This document shows positions 8,692 through 17,449 of a stretch of 64,000 nt of DNA, piece by piece. Under the pieces are notes generated by a model. That model saw only the letters and a program-made list of their open reading frames with translations, searched no databases and was not told the DNA's origin. The stretch is from Leuconostoc litchii (GTDB lineage: Bacteria > Bacillota > Bacilli > Lactobacillales > Lactobacillaceae): positions 449,955-513,954 of the forward strand of contig NZ_SDGY01000001.1 in NCBI RefSeq assembly GCF_008107645.1, written 5' to 3'. Each line of letters begins with the position of its first letter. The stretch's first letter is position 1. A program made the position numbers and the translations under genes.

Positions 8692-9543
8692 TCATTTACC
8701 CTTTTTATGAAAATCCGTTGCTAAGGTTATCTCACGATTGTGTTCAAACTTGTTTAAAAGATCTTTGTATTTTTCGGTCGCTCTTTCATAGGCATCAGAA
8801 CCCAATAATAGACGAAATGGTTTGTCTTCTATTTGGTGTGTGTCAAAAACTACTTTCGCAAATAAAGACGGATTACCAGGTTGATGACCGGAAAGTTTTT
8901 GCAGTCCTTTTATATTATTACCGGCCGTAGCATCGTATACCGAACTAATCGACGTATTAACAACTGAGGACCTATCAGCAAAATCTGTTTTGAAGTCACC
9001 TGGCTCAAGCAATGTCACATCAATTCCAAGTGGCGCAACTTCTTGAGATAAACTTTCGGTTAGTCCCTCTAATGCAAATTTTGTCGCGTGATAATAACCA
9101 AAACCAGCAAAAGCCCTCAATCCGCCTAGTGAAGAGACGTTCATAATATGACCACTTTTCTGTTTTCTCATGATGGGTAAGACAGCGTCTAACATGTTTT
9201 TGACACCCCAAAAATTTACATCAAACATGCTTTTAGCTTTATTATCATCAGCAAATTCTACTGACGAAAAATAGGCATATCCAGCATTATTAAGCAACAC
9301 GTCAATCTGATTCCAGGTTTTGACAACAGTTTCAATAGCGGTTGCTATTTGTTGTTTGTCAGTGACGTCGACTGGCAAAATCATTAAGTCATCGTGATTG
9401 GTATATTGTTGAGTATACTTTCTGATAACTTCAGGATTTCTAGCTGTGGCAACCACCTTGCATTTTTGAGTTAACAAAAATTGCACCAAGGATTTACCTA
9501 GTCCTGTTGATGCGCCAGTAATAAACCATACGTCTTTTGTCAT
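8692..9543 (-). CDS. Short-chain dehydrogenase/reductase
   Basis: This is a classical SDR of 283 residues. It has cofactor loop TGASTGLG (residues 10-16 region), NNAG at 85-88, catalytic serine in NVSS at about 135-138, and the YxxxK pair Y151/K155. Family members are NAD(P)-dependent oxidoreductases; the C-terminal extension and sequence style are those of the many uncharacterised LAB SDRs annotated as oxidoreductases. It is divergent from a MerR gene across a 73-base region with a 15-base palindrome, so that regulator probably controls it. The substrate is unknown. Confidence 0.88.
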   Translation of the reverse strand: MTKDVWFITGASTGLGKSLVQFLLTQKCKVVATARNPEVIRKYTQQYTNHDDLMILPVDVTDKQQIATAIETVVKTWNQIDVLLNNAGYAYFSSVEFADDNKAKSMFDVNFWGVKNMLDAVLPIMRKQKSGHIMNVSSLGGLRAFAGFGYYHATKFALEGLTESLSQEVAPLGIDVTLLEPGDFKTDFADRSSVVNTSISSVYDATAGNNIKGLQKLSGHQPGNPSLFAKVVFDTHQIEDKPFRLLLGSDAYERATEKYKDLLNKFEHNREITLATDFHKKGK

Positions 9544-9586
9544 TGTATTTTCTCCTATAATCCATTAGTATTTTAAATATACCGCA

Positions 9587-9601
9587 TGATAGTAACTATC
9601 A
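9587..9601. promoter_or_regulatory. MerR operator between SDR and MerR genes
   Basis: TGATAGTAACTATCA is a palindrome with arms TGATAGT/ACTATCA around a central A, lying between the two divergent starts. Its form suits a MerR dimer. Confidence 0.65.
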
Positions 9602-9616
9602 GTCAAGGAGAAAAAA

Positions 9617-10018
9617 ATGTATACCATTAATGATGTAGCTCAATTTTTTTCAGTTTCACCATATACTTTAAGATTTTATGCTAAGAAAGAGTTATTTCCC
9701 AATATTCTCCGAAATAAGCAAAACGCCCGCCTTTTTTCTGACAAAGATTTGGAATACGTTGAAATGGTTCTAGCTCTCCGACACACTGGAATGAGTTTAC
9801 CGTCTATTAAGAACTATATTGATCTTTGTGCATTAGGCGACCAAAGTATTAGTGAACGACTAAATATTATTAAAAATGAGCTAAATAATGCCGAAGAAAA
9901 AGTCAGAGATAGTATTAAGCAACGTGATATTTTACAAAAAAAGCTTTCCTACTATGAGAAAGCAATTGATAATGGTGAAACCAATGTAACTTGGTCAACA
10001 CAGCATCATTTCCACTGA
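9617..10018 (+). CDS. MerR family transcriptional regulator
   Basis: The 133-residue protein has a MerR DNA-binding domain (YTINDVAQFFSVSPYTLRFY at residues 2-21, with a wing of RNKQNARLFSDKDL) and a coiled coil at about 80-118, but no large effector domain. This is like the short MerR proteins that respond to aldehydes or electrophiles. The start has a CAAGGAG ribosome site. It is divergent from the SDR gene with palindrome 9587-9601 between, so the SDR is the likely target. Confidence 0.87.
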   Translation: MYTINDVAQFFSVSPYTLRFYAKKELFPNILRNKQNARLFSDKDLEYVEMVLALRHTGMSLPSIKNYIDLCALGDQSISERLNIIKNELNNAEEKVRDSIKQRDILQKKLSYYEKAIDNGETNVTWSTQHHFH

Positions 10019-10079
10019 ATAACTTATACCGTTAATTATATTTGTAGCCGGTATTCATATCATCAAGACGGCCAAATTG

Positions 10080-10673
10080 TTAGCAATGCCTATGCCTAGT
10101 TTGTCCTATTTTTATAGTATGGTGGAAATCCATCATATTTTCTACTAATATGCCGCAAATAGTTAAAAAAAGCACCCAACAGATTAATTTCCAGTTGGGT
10201 GTTTTTACTTTTTTCGCTAGACCAGCCTCTTCAATCGCCGTTTTTAGCATATATACGCGATTTTCAGCTTCGTAAAAAACTTTGCCAGTAGGAAAAAAAT
10301 TAACTAATGGGTCAGCTGATGCAGACTTTTCATAATAGCGCTTACCCGCTTCCTCTTTAACAATTTCAATCATACCTTTATCTAAAAGATATTGATGCAT
10401 TTTTGGAATAACGGTCGGATGAATGTATACCTTATCTAACTGACGTTCATTTATAAATTGTTTTAATATGGTAATATGTGATTTGTGCACAGGATTAAAT
10501 GTACCAAGAAATAAACCGACACCACCTTTAGAAGGTATGAGGCCCCAAATATCTGTTATTAAACTTATAAATATACCAATAATACCAAGTAATAGTCCCA
10601 ATACGATAAAAATCATCTGAATTTCTTTATAACCTATTGCAGCTAACGCACTAATAATCACATTAAAACTCAA
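10080..10673 (-). pseudogene. C-terminal part of frameshifted membrane nucleotidyltransferase
   Basis: This open frame starts with a non-credible TTG. It encodes two hydrophobic segments (about residues 1-15 and 20-45), then a nucleotidyltransferase fold with GTFNPVHKSH (about 57-66), equivalent to the GxFxPxHxGH motif of NadD/TagD-like enzymes. Adding one T to the seven-T run near 10680 joins it in frame to the preceding membrane gene. Near 10212, removing one A would give a stop four bases before hairpin 10173-10201. As written, the last 30 or so codons run through that hairpin. The gene is therefore frameshifted and probably truncated compared with its parent. Confidence 0.65.
10173..10201. 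terminator. Bidirectional terminator inside the 3' end of the nucleotidyltransferase frame
   Basis: CACCCAAC and GTTGGGTG form an 8-base stem with a T run on both strands (TTTTT on plus; C then seven T on minus). It can end both the plus-strand MerR transcript and the minus-strand ABC operon. Confidence 0.75.
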
Positions 10674-11098
10674 AGCAAAAAAATATTAGCAAATCGATTA
10701 CCTTTAGCATGGTTGCTCATCATGATGGCAAGATATTGTAAACCTTGTGAAGCAAAAGAAGTTAAACACACTGCGCCTACTAAACCACCAACCATTCGTA
10801 AATTAGTATCATCGATGACATGCCCTTTGATAAGCAGTCTACGAGCAAAAAGATTATAAAGGCTTTGCCATAAAAATTTAGCAAACTTACTAGCAAACAT
10901 CGAGGTAGTAAGTCTGAACGTTTGTTGTTCCAAATAGGTACTAACAAATGTAAATATAGGTAAAAATAGCGCTGTAAATATGCTAATGCCGATTAAATAA
11001 CGATTGGTGTACTGACTCGTTGGAATCGCATAAGCCAAATACATGATAACTCCCATACTAAGAGCAATTTTCAAAAGAATACTGTGTAATAATTTCAT
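10670..11098 (-). pseudogene. N-terminal part of frameshifted membrane nucleotidyltransferase
   Basis: The 142-residue frame has three or four hydrophobic segments (about residues 5-25, 33-53, 105-125). Its ATG overlaps the ABC permease stop as ATGA, so it belongs to the same operon. The frame ends at a TGA after the seven-T run, but the alternative frame continues with another hydrophobic segment and the nucleotidyltransferase domain at 10080-10673. The intact ancestor would have been a polytopic membrane protein carrying a cytidylyl/adenylyltransferase domain. I know no function for it; gene order suggests a role with the ABC exporter. Confidence 0.6.
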
Positions 11099-13308
11099 AA
11101 AAAATCTCCAATTTTAATCTTTGTTATTCGTCGGCTTGCGATTAAAACAATCAAACTACTTTCAAAAATCAACAATGCAATAATGAATAAATTATATGAT
11201 AATGGTAATTGTACGTTGAGTTTTGTTAGCCCACCTAAGCTCACTAAATTGTTTAATGAGGTAGACCCAATAAATTTATTAAGCATAAGGCTCAGAACAA
11301 TACCTAAAGTCAATGCAAATCCTGCTCTGAGTAAATACTGAGTCCTTAATTCCTTGTTGGTGAAGCCTAACATTTTTTTCAACGCTAATTGACGTTTTTC
11401 TGTTTCAATCGTCAGATAACTGACAAGATAAACAAACAAACCAGAAACAATAAATGTTAGCAATAAAATGACATTAGCCAACACTTCTACTGCACGTTGA
11501 ACACTCGTTGTTAAATTTTGTGTGCTTGCGCTTGTATCAATCAACTGTACATTACCATGTGAAAAACGATTTAGTAATTTATCTTTGTTAGTTGTATTTT
11601 TTAAATTAATATAGGTTGATGTTATTGGTAAGCTTGTATCGATCAACCCGTAGGCTTCTTTTCCTAAGTTGTTAATTGTTTGATACGTACCAACGATTGT
11701 CAGCTGTTTATTATTAACGGTTGCCGTTTTGACGCGAACAGTTTGACCAATACTGAGATGTAATGTTTTCATGAGACTATTTGATATCAATAGATCATTT
11801 GGTTGTTTAGGCTGGTGTCCTGCTAATAACTTTATTTCATGCGGTATTTGACTATATCGATGTACTGGTACGGCTTCATCTTTGAGAAGAATTTTGGTTT
11901 CTTGGTTATAACCACTGGATTTAATTGGTGTTACCGTACCTATATTTTTTAACGCTTCATTTCGCACGCTATTGTTTGGCGTGCGCATCATCAAATCAAC
12001 AGTCGGCAAACCCAATAAATCATTAGTTTTTCCTTTAAACCCTTGATTGAGCGTCATAATCATTAAACTCAAAAACACAAATAAGCTAATCACTAAAGTG
12101 AAAGTCATATAATGACCAATTTTTTGTCTATAGTCTTTAAATGCTAAAACTATTTGTAGTGGCATACTACTTTTAGTCAAACTTAAATGACTCCTACTTG
12201 GCACACTTTTACTCTGACCACCATGAAAAGCTGCTGTCGGTGAAATTGATTTAATTGGTTTGAGCGATAATAAAATAATCGCTATCGAGAATCCCATCAT
12301 AATCATTGAAATGACTAATACAATTGCAATATTAATCGACACATGTTGTGCACGCGTCAGACCATTTAACTGCCAGAAAAACCTGAATACAAGATTGCTA
12401 GTCCAAAAACTAACCAATGTAGCGGCAACTAGCCCAACAAGATTACTGCCTAAATAAGACAAAACATATGCCAAGTTAACTTGCTGATTAGTTATCCCGA
12501 GCGTCTTGAACGTTGCAATCTTTTGACGATCTTTTTCAATGCCTGATAGTAATGCAAAGCGCATAACAAATAAACAAATACCAAATAAAAACGTTGCTGC
12601 TAAAATAATGACGAGGGCTACAATTGTTGGTAACATTGTATAAGCTTTTTGAATATAAATTTTATTATAAATAATATCTGTTTGTAATCTGTCCTGATAA
12701 TCTGATAATACCGCATTACTGTTTCTAGTCATTTTCAGAACATTGACATACGCCAATTGACTTTTCTGTTGTCCCTTTTGTTGCTGTAAAGTTTGTAAAG
12801 TCTCTTGAGATACAATCCCTTGCTTATATTTGAACAATGGACTGCCGAGTAAATAATCATCATAAAAGCCTTGTACCGTTAGCTGTTGTTGTCCAATATA
12901 AAAAATGTCACCAACTTTAAAAGCACCATTTGATTTGAGATAGGAAGATAATATTATTTTATGCTTATCCGGCGTTTTTAAATGAATATTTGTGCTCTTA
13001 TTCGAAATAAATAACGCAACATTTTCGTTATTTTTGTTCATGACTTGTGATACAATGCCTGCATTAGACACAACACTTTTAACGTTTGTAAGTTTTTTTA
13101 GACTAGCTGTTATATCATGATCATTGTCTACTTTGACGATTACATCTGGTAATTTATCTCTACGATAAGCTGATTGATATTGAGAAATGTTAGCACGATA
13201 AGCAGTTATTATGGTCATACTTGTCAGCGCCGACAGAAAAGTTAATAAAGCAATAGTTATCATAAAGGTTTTCTGCCCTAAAATGAGTGATTTGATGATT
13301 TTCCGCAT
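11095..13308 (-). CDS. FtsX-family ABC transporter permease
   Basis: The 737-residue protein has an N-terminal membrane helix (about 12-35), a large extracellular domain, three helices at about 225-350, a middle helix at about 400-420, a second extracellular domain, and three helices at about 610-735. This duplicated FtsX/MacB-like layout is typical of LAB permeases for peptide or antibiotic export and sensing. The ATPase gene ends one base upstream (13310), and the next gene overlaps by ATGA, so this is one operon. Control is probably by the divergent HxlR protein. The substrate is unknown. Confidence 0.88.
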   Translation of the reverse strand: MRKIIKSLILGQKTFMITIALLTFLSALTSMTIITAYRANISQYQSAYRRDKLPDVIVKVDNDHDITASLKKLTNVKSVVSNAGIVSQVMNKNNENVALFISNKSTNIHLKTPDKHKIILSSYLKSNGAFKVGDIFYIGQQQLTVQGFYDDYLLGSPLFKYKQGIVSQETLQTLQQQKGQQKSQLAYVNVLKMTRNSNAVLSDYQDRLQTDIIYNKIYIQKAYTMLPTIVALVIILAATFLFGICLFVMRFALLSGIEKDRQKIATFKTLGITNQQVNLAYVLSYLGSNLVGLVAATLVSFWTSNLVFRFFWQLNGLTRAQHVSINIAIVLVISMIMMGFSIAIILLSLKPIKSISPTAAFHGGQSKSVPSRSHLSLTKSSMPLQIVLAFKDYRQKIGHYMTFTLVISLFVFLSLMIMTLNQGFKGKTNDLLGLPTVDLMMRTPNNSVRNEALKNIGTVTPIKSSGYNQETKILLKDEAVPVHRYSQIPHEIKLLAGHQPKQPNDLLISNSLMKTLHLSIGQTVRVKTATVNNKQLTIVGTYQTINNLGKEAYGLIDTSLPITSTYINLKNTTNKDKLLNRFSHGNVQLIDTSASTQNLTTSVQRAVEVLANVILLLTFIVSGLFVYLVSYLTIETEKRQLALKKMLGFTNKELRTQYLLRAGFALTLGIVLSLMLNKFIGSTSLNNLVSLGGLTKLNVQLPLSYNLFIIALLIFESSLIVLIASRRITKIKIGDFL

Positions 13309-13309
13309 A

Positions 13310-14062
13310 TTACCACCCCATTTCTTCTAACCAAGAGGTAATTTCTATTCGTCTTGTTTCAATTTGATCGAAATCATAAGGGGAAAATTTTCTATCTCCG
13401 AAAATCTTCCCATCTTTAATAAACAAAATACGATCAGCACGAAGAGCGGCTTTTAAATCATGAGTAACCATGACGATTGTTTGGCCATTCTGATTGTTTA
13501 AAGTCAGGCTATCAAGTACCTCAGTACCAGCGGTCGAATCTAGGGCGCCTGTTGGTTCATCAGCAAACAGCAGCTTAGGTTGATTAATTAAACTTCTAGC
13601 AATAGCAACACGCTGCTTTTGACCACCAGATAAGTGCGTAATTGCTTGATCTATTTGATCACTAAGCCTTAAGCTAGTAAGTAACTGCCGCGCACGCTTG
13701 ACCACTTGTTGCTTAGACTTTGAGTGAAGCAGGAATCCTGGCAGACAAACATTTTCTAAAACACTTAGATGATCAATCAAGTTAAATGATTGGAAAATAA
13801 ACCCAATCTCTTTTTTTCTAAATTGTGATAGTTTTTTATCCGTAAATTGCGTTAGATCTTGTTGATTGAAAAGAACTTTGCCGTTAGTTGGCTTATCCAT
13901 GGTCGAAATATTTTGTAATAATGTTGATTTTCCCGCACCTGATGGTCCCATAATAACAGTGAAATCTGACTCGAAAATGTCTATATCCACATTTTCTAAA
14001 ATTTTATGATTGTCATAGTGTTTGGACAACTGCTGTACTGTAATAATACTATTGTTTGGCAT
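13310..14062 (-). CDS. ABC transporter ATP-binding protein (MacB/LolD type)
   Basis: The 250-residue ATPase has Walker A GPSGAGKST at 39-47, a Q-loop in IGFIFQSFNL at about 88-96, signature LSGGQKQR at about 143-150 and Walker B/D-loop LLFADEPTGALD at about 163-174. The subfamily pairs with FtsX-type permeases; here the permease is immediately downstream. It is divergent from an HxlR regulator across 80 bases, which contain a GGGAG ribosome site and presumably both promoters. Confidence 0.93.
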   Translation of the reverse strand: MPNNSIITVQQLSKHYDNHKILENVDIDIFESDFTVIMGPSGAGKSTLLQNISTMDKPTNGKVLFNQQDLTQFTDKKLSQFRKKEIGFIFQSFNLIDHLSVLENVCLPGFLLHSKSKQQVVKRARQLLTSLRLSDQIDQAITHLSGGQKQRVAIARSLINQPKLLFADEPTGALDSTAGTEVLDSLTLNNQNGQTIVMVTHDLKAALRADRILFIKDGKIFGDRKFSPYDFDQIETRRIEITSWLEEMGW

Positions 14063-14142
14063 TTGCTTATTATCTCCCTTGTGATATATTTAATATGATA
14101 AACAATTATTAACTCTCCACAAGAAGGGAAAAAAAGTATACT

Positions 14143-14448
14143 ATGTCAACAGCTAATTGTCCCGTACAATCCACAATAGATATCGTTAAAGGAAAATTCA
14201 CCGTTGAGATTTTACAGGCTATTCACGACGGGCATAATCACTACGGTATGATGAAACATCGTATCCCTGACATTAATCCTAGAATTTTAGCAACCAGAAT
14301 AAAAGATCTCGAATCAAACGGCCTTATTACAAGAGAACATGTACCAACTAATCCTCCACAAATTGCATATCATTTTACGGATAAGGCATTATGCTTATTC
14401 AAACTTGTTCCTGAGATTACAAATTGGTACGGGGATTATCAAAGATAA
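14143..14448 (+). CDS. HxlR family transcriptional regulator
   Basis: The 101-residue winged-helix protein has the family features: C6-P near the N-terminus (the redox-active cysteine in related regulators), then GKFTVEILQAI, HYGMMKHRIPDINPRILATRIKDLE as recognition region, and a C-terminal LVPEITNWY helix. HxlR proteins respond to electrophiles or disulfide stress. Its divergent position indicates control of the ABC operon 13308-10080. Confidence 0.88.
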   Translation: MSTANCPVQSTIDIVKGKFTVEILQAIHDGHNHYGMMKHRIPDINPRILATRIKDLESNGLITREHVPTNPPQIAYHFTDKALCLFKLVPEITNWYGDYQR

Positions 14449-14524
14449 AATTAATTATTTTAGAAAAAATTAAAAGCCTAACGAATAAAATAAAGTAAAC
14501 TCAAACAGTTTTGGATACAATAGA

Positions 14525-14760
14525 ATTAATTAATTAACATATTCAATGCGATGATTGTTGCAATAACTGATAAAGTCATCAACAACGATTTTGAAATCAT
14601 GGAACAAGTTGTTTTGTTTGTCATGTACGATATTAGTTTTTGATAATGAAAACCTTAATTGCTATGAATAATAGCGCCACGATGTTTTGATAAAGATTTT
14701 AATGGTCTCATGACAATCGCTATAATTGGTTTTTTGGCTAAAATCTCATCAGGAATTTGA
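14525..14760 (-). mobile_element. Remnant of an IS3-family transposase (orfB 3' part)
   Basis: Minus-strand translation gives IIHSN-stop-GFHYQ, matching the IHSDQG(F/W)QY catalytic block of IS3/IS150 transposases with a nonsense codon in place of Gln. A frameshifted tail FKIVVDDFISYCNNHRIEY resembles the usual C-terminal DDYIxYYNNxRI block. No terminal repeats were seen. Only a degraded fragment remains. Confidence 0.5.
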
Positions 14761-15092
14761 TAAGCCAGTGCCATCAGCAAATACTAAACTTTGTGGTACA
14801 AAAAAGCCGTGCTAAATAACACCGCTAAGGTTAGTAAATTGTCCCAAGTGTAAAACTAGTCGTAGCCCACTAAAGGCTGATGGTTGCAAGCTGTGAATAC
14901 CTGTTTGTTGTTTCAAATCATTACCACCAATTTGATAATCATTGTCCGAATGATAGCCATTTCGATAGAACTTAAAAAACAATTGTTTGTTTTACAATTG
15001 TATCAAAAGCACCTCTGGTTTCATCAAAAATTATTTCTCTAATATATATAATTAAAGCAGAGTTACAAATATGTCTGTAACAAGGAACATAA
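14761..15092 (-). pseudogene. Unrecognised coding relic
   Basis: Minus-strand translation shows protein-like stretches (YQIGGNDLKQQTGIHSLQPS, then GLRLVLHLGQFTNLSGV) broken by a stop. It abuts the IS3-like remnant but does not look like transposase. I do not recognise it. Confidence 0.35.
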
Positions 15093-15142
15093 AAATTATC
15101 AGATAAATGCAAAATGGTTTGCATTTATCTGATAATTTTTTT
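15093..15142. terminator. Large bidirectional hairpin
   Basis: A 23-base perfect inverted repeat begins AAAAATTATCAGATAAATG, has loop ATGG, and has T/A runs at both ends. It may be a bidirectional terminator or the end of a lost element, since it sits beside transposase debris. Confidence 0.6.
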
Positions 15143-15361
15143 AATGAAACTTTTGGTTGGGCAATCCTATCGAATTTTCACTTTTTTGCCATGCATTCTC
15201 CCGAATATAATCCAATCACATCGCCCTTTCTTTCAATTTCATCATGCTAACTTAAATTCATAATTTTTCAATTATGTCACAAAAAAACGCAAGTCATAGT
15301 TAGTGCAATGCGTTTATTGTCTGAGTATTTGAATTGTTATAAAAAAGTAAATGAATTAATC
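15143..15361. other. Non-coding gap downstream of fabI
   Basis: A weak minus-strand terminator (AAACGCA ... TGCG then seven T, about 15283-15314) follows fabI. A short protein-like minus-strand string ending in MAKK lies near 15180-15230 and may be debris. Nothing else was recognised. Confidence 0.4.
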
Positions 15362-16117
15362 TTATATGAGATGAGTGCCCTTATCAACGTAAATTATATC
15401 TCCAACTACGCCACTTGCGATAGGGCTCAACAAAAAGGCAGCTGTATTTCCAACTTCTTCAATAGTAACACCAACGCCATCAACAGTACGTTCATCAGAC
15501 ATTTGAATTAGACCATTATGGTTTTTAACGCCAGTAACGGCTAAGGTTTTAATCGCCCCAGCAGAGATGGCATTTACTCGAATGTTATTTTCCGCCAAAT
15601 CACGTGCTAAATAACGAACAGACGATTCTAGCCCGGCTTTAGCAACTCCCATAATGTTGTAGTTAGGAATAGCTCTTTCAGACCCCATGTAGGACAGCGT
15701 TACAATTGAACCGCCATTGTTCATTATATCATAACCGTATTTGGCAGTAGCAATGAATGAATACACGCTAATATTTTGAGCGGTTGTAAAACTTTCAAGT
15801 GTTGAATCGGTTAATTTATTTGCTAAATCACTTTTTTCAGCGTAGGCAATTGCGTGTACAATACCATCAACTTTTCCTACTTTGTCAACAATTTTTTTAA
15901 AAGCGATTTGAATGTTTTCTGGCGTAGAAACATCACATTCTACTTTCAATACTGACTCGTCCACAAATCGATCTAAACTACGCTTCATACGATCATTTTG
16001 ATAAGTCAAGATAACTTGACCACCCTGATTTAGAATTGCTTGCATACATCCAAATGCCAAACTGCTTTTATTTGCAACGCCCATAATGATTATTTTCTTA
16101 TTGTCTAAAATTCCCAT
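15362..16117 (-). CDS. fabI: Enoyl-[acyl-carrier-protein] reductase
   Basis: The 251-residue protein is a FabI-type SDR. It has cofactor loop GVANKSSLAFG at about 13-23, Y143 and the FabI-specific Y153-x6-K160 pair (YNIMGVAK), and an ISAGAIKTLAVTG block at about 185-198 matching the SAGPIRTLAASG consensus. FabI performs the last NADH-dependent step of each fatty-acid elongation cycle. It stands alone here, not in a fab cluster, with its own promoter (TTGACA, 17-base gap, CATAGT) and a GAGGAAG ribosome site. It could be a second, niche-specific or biocide-tolerant copy; whether another FabI or FabK exists elsewhere cannot be seen. Confidence 0.9.
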   Translation of the reverse strand: MGILDNKKIIIMGVANKSSLAFGCMQAILNQGGQVILTYQNDRMKRSLDRFVDESVLKVECDVSTPENIQIAFKKIVDKVGKVDGIVHAIAYAEKSDLANKLTDSTLESFTTAQNISVYSFIATAKYGYDIMNNGGSIVTLSYMGSERAIPNYNIMGVAKAGLESSVRYLARDLAENNIRVNAISAGAIKTLAVTGVKNHNGLIQMSDERTVDGVGVTIEEVGNTAAFLLSPIASGVVGDIIYVDKGTHLI

Positions 16118-16294
16118 CTTATTGTCTTCCTCTAAATATTTTATTAAGTATAACTACAAACTATGCCTCATTTAAATTAATTTGTCAAGTTTTCACCATC
16201 AATAGACTCTTCAATGAATATCCCACCAACTAATTTTTAATTTTAACAATGCTTGAAAAATAGTTAAACACCATAAGAATACATAATGCATTGA

Positions 16295-16516
16295 TTAACA
16301 AAAAAATAAAAAGCAAAGTACATTTAAATAAAGTCTTTTAATGTCTAGATCACGCAAACAAGTCATTCGATTTAACATTTTATTTTCCATCAATAAGGCA
16401 TGAAAATCAGCAGAGCATTTCTGGATATTTCTTACAATATTTTTGTTTAAATCCATACCCTCTTCGTATTTTAGATAATACTGTAGTAAGTCTTGTATCG
16501 TAAATGTTTGTGTCAT
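16295..16516 (-). CDS. Small hypothetical protein (73 aa)
   Basis: The ATG-initiated frame has a weak AGAAG ribosome site. The N-terminal 50 residues look protein-like (acidic/aliphatic helix pattern), while the C-terminus is a hydrophobic CFLFFC tail. No family is recognised. It may be a real small gene or a truncated remnant. Confidence 0.35.
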   Translation of the reverse strand: MTQTFTIQDLLQYYLKYEEGMDLNKNIVRNIQKCSADFHALLMENKMLNRMTCLRDLDIKRLYLNVLCFLFFC

Positions 16517-16585
16517 TACTAATCTTCTTATCTATTGAATATTTTTTTAATAAAAATATAAGACTAAATTATCTTCAGTGTTATA

Positions 16586-16675
16586 ATAACAACCAGAAAG
16601 TAAAAACACTGTGCGGTTGGTAGTCCGGACATAAATGTAATAATTTTCAGTAAACCTCCTCCTTGGTTGTCCATC
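16586..16675 (+). promoter_or_regulatory. Probable yjdF-motif riboswitch
   Basis: The leader of the yjdF gene contains ACAACCA at 589-595 and TGGTTGT at 664-670 (offsets within 16 kb) closing a stem, with GTGCGGTTGGTAGTCCGGAC and GTAAACCTCCTCCTTGG between. These match my recollection of the conserved blocks of the yjdF motif, a riboswitch class that binds azaaromatic compounds. The position directly ahead of a YjdF-family gene supports it. It ends about 20 bases before the ribosome site TTAAGGAG, so translational control is likely. Confidence 0.72.
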
Positions 16676-16704
16676 TTTCTATCGGTAAATTAAGGAGAAA
16701 AGAT

Positions 16705-17133
16705 ATGCACCAAAATAGTAATTCTTTGTCGTTGACCATTATTTTTGATCAACCTTTTTATGTTGGAATTTTTGAGCGGCGAACTGGCGATATTTATGAG
16801 GTTTCAAAAATAAATTTGGGTACTTCAGAACCGCGAGACAGTTTGATTTATGAACTTTTAATTGAAAACTGGCATCATGTTCGCTTCAACACAGTAAATA
16901 TAGCAAATAATGAGCGAATTCAAAAAAAGGTCAACCCGAAAAGAATGCAACGCTTAGCAAAAAAGGCTTTAAAATCAGGTCTTAGCACTAAAGCACAAGA
17001 AGCTGTAAAATTAGCACAAACTACTACAAAACTTGAGAAAAAGAAACATAAATCATTAAGAAATCAAGAAATAAAAGAGCAACGTTACTTACTATCGCAA
17101 CAAAAGAAATCAGAAAAACATAGAGGTCACTAA
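16705..17133 (+). CDS. yjdF: YjdF family protein (DUF2992)
   Basis: The protein is 142 residues from the ATG at 16705, chosen because TTAAGGAG precedes it; an upstream TTG at 16663 lies inside the riboswitch. The N-terminus (TIIFDQPFYVGIFERR at about 11-26) matches YjdF, and the C-terminal half is a Lys/Gln-rich helical region. The biochemical role of YjdF is unknown; it is the usual gene under the azaaromatic-sensing riboswitch, so a role in handling such heterocycles is inferred. Confidence 0.82.
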   Translation: MHQNSNSLSLTIIFDQPFYVGIFERRTGDIYEVSKINLGTSEPRDSLIYELLIENWHHVRFNTVNIANNERIQKKVNPKRMQRLAKKALKSGLSTKAQEAVKLAQTTTKLEKKKHKSLRNQEIKEQRYLLSQQKKSEKHRGH

Positions 17134-17449
17134 TATTGGACTTTTTCAAATATTTGAGCATTTCAAGATTGTCTTTGGCGACTGGTAAACCAAAGTGTTG
17201 AGAAATGTTTTCTCGTTCTCTTTCATCGGCACTATCAAAGATAAAAATCTGGCCATACTGCCTATTACTCTTTTCATCATTAACATCACCCAATAGTGCT
17301 CAATAACAAATTACCTTGATATTGCACAACGGGATTTTCATACTTAATATTTATTTTTTTACCTATGAACTACTAATAACCTCCTGTCTGAATACAATAA
17401 TTAATTTTCTGGCTATGGGCAGAAAATCTTTGATTAATATTGTTTGTTT
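17134..17449 (-). pseudogene. Unrecognised coding relic
   Basis: Two protein-like minus-strand blocks lie in different frames. One includes YENPVVQYQGNLLLSTI near 17290-17345, and the other starts MGDVNDEKSN at 17293 and includes IFIFDSADERERENISQHFG. A single-base shift would join them. The sequence runs into the convergent yjdF gene and is truncated. The parent family is not recognised. Confidence 0.4.

Noticed and set aside
10670-10690. Programmed ribosomal frameshift in the nucleotidyltransferase gene
   Set aside because: There is a homopolymer run but no canonical slippery heptamer with stimulatory structure, and a second indel further on points to decay or sequence error.
17134-17293. 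CorA-type magnesium transporter N-terminus
   Set aside because: The ERERENISQHFG block recalled CorA, but no further match or membrane part is present, so it was left as an unrecognised relic.
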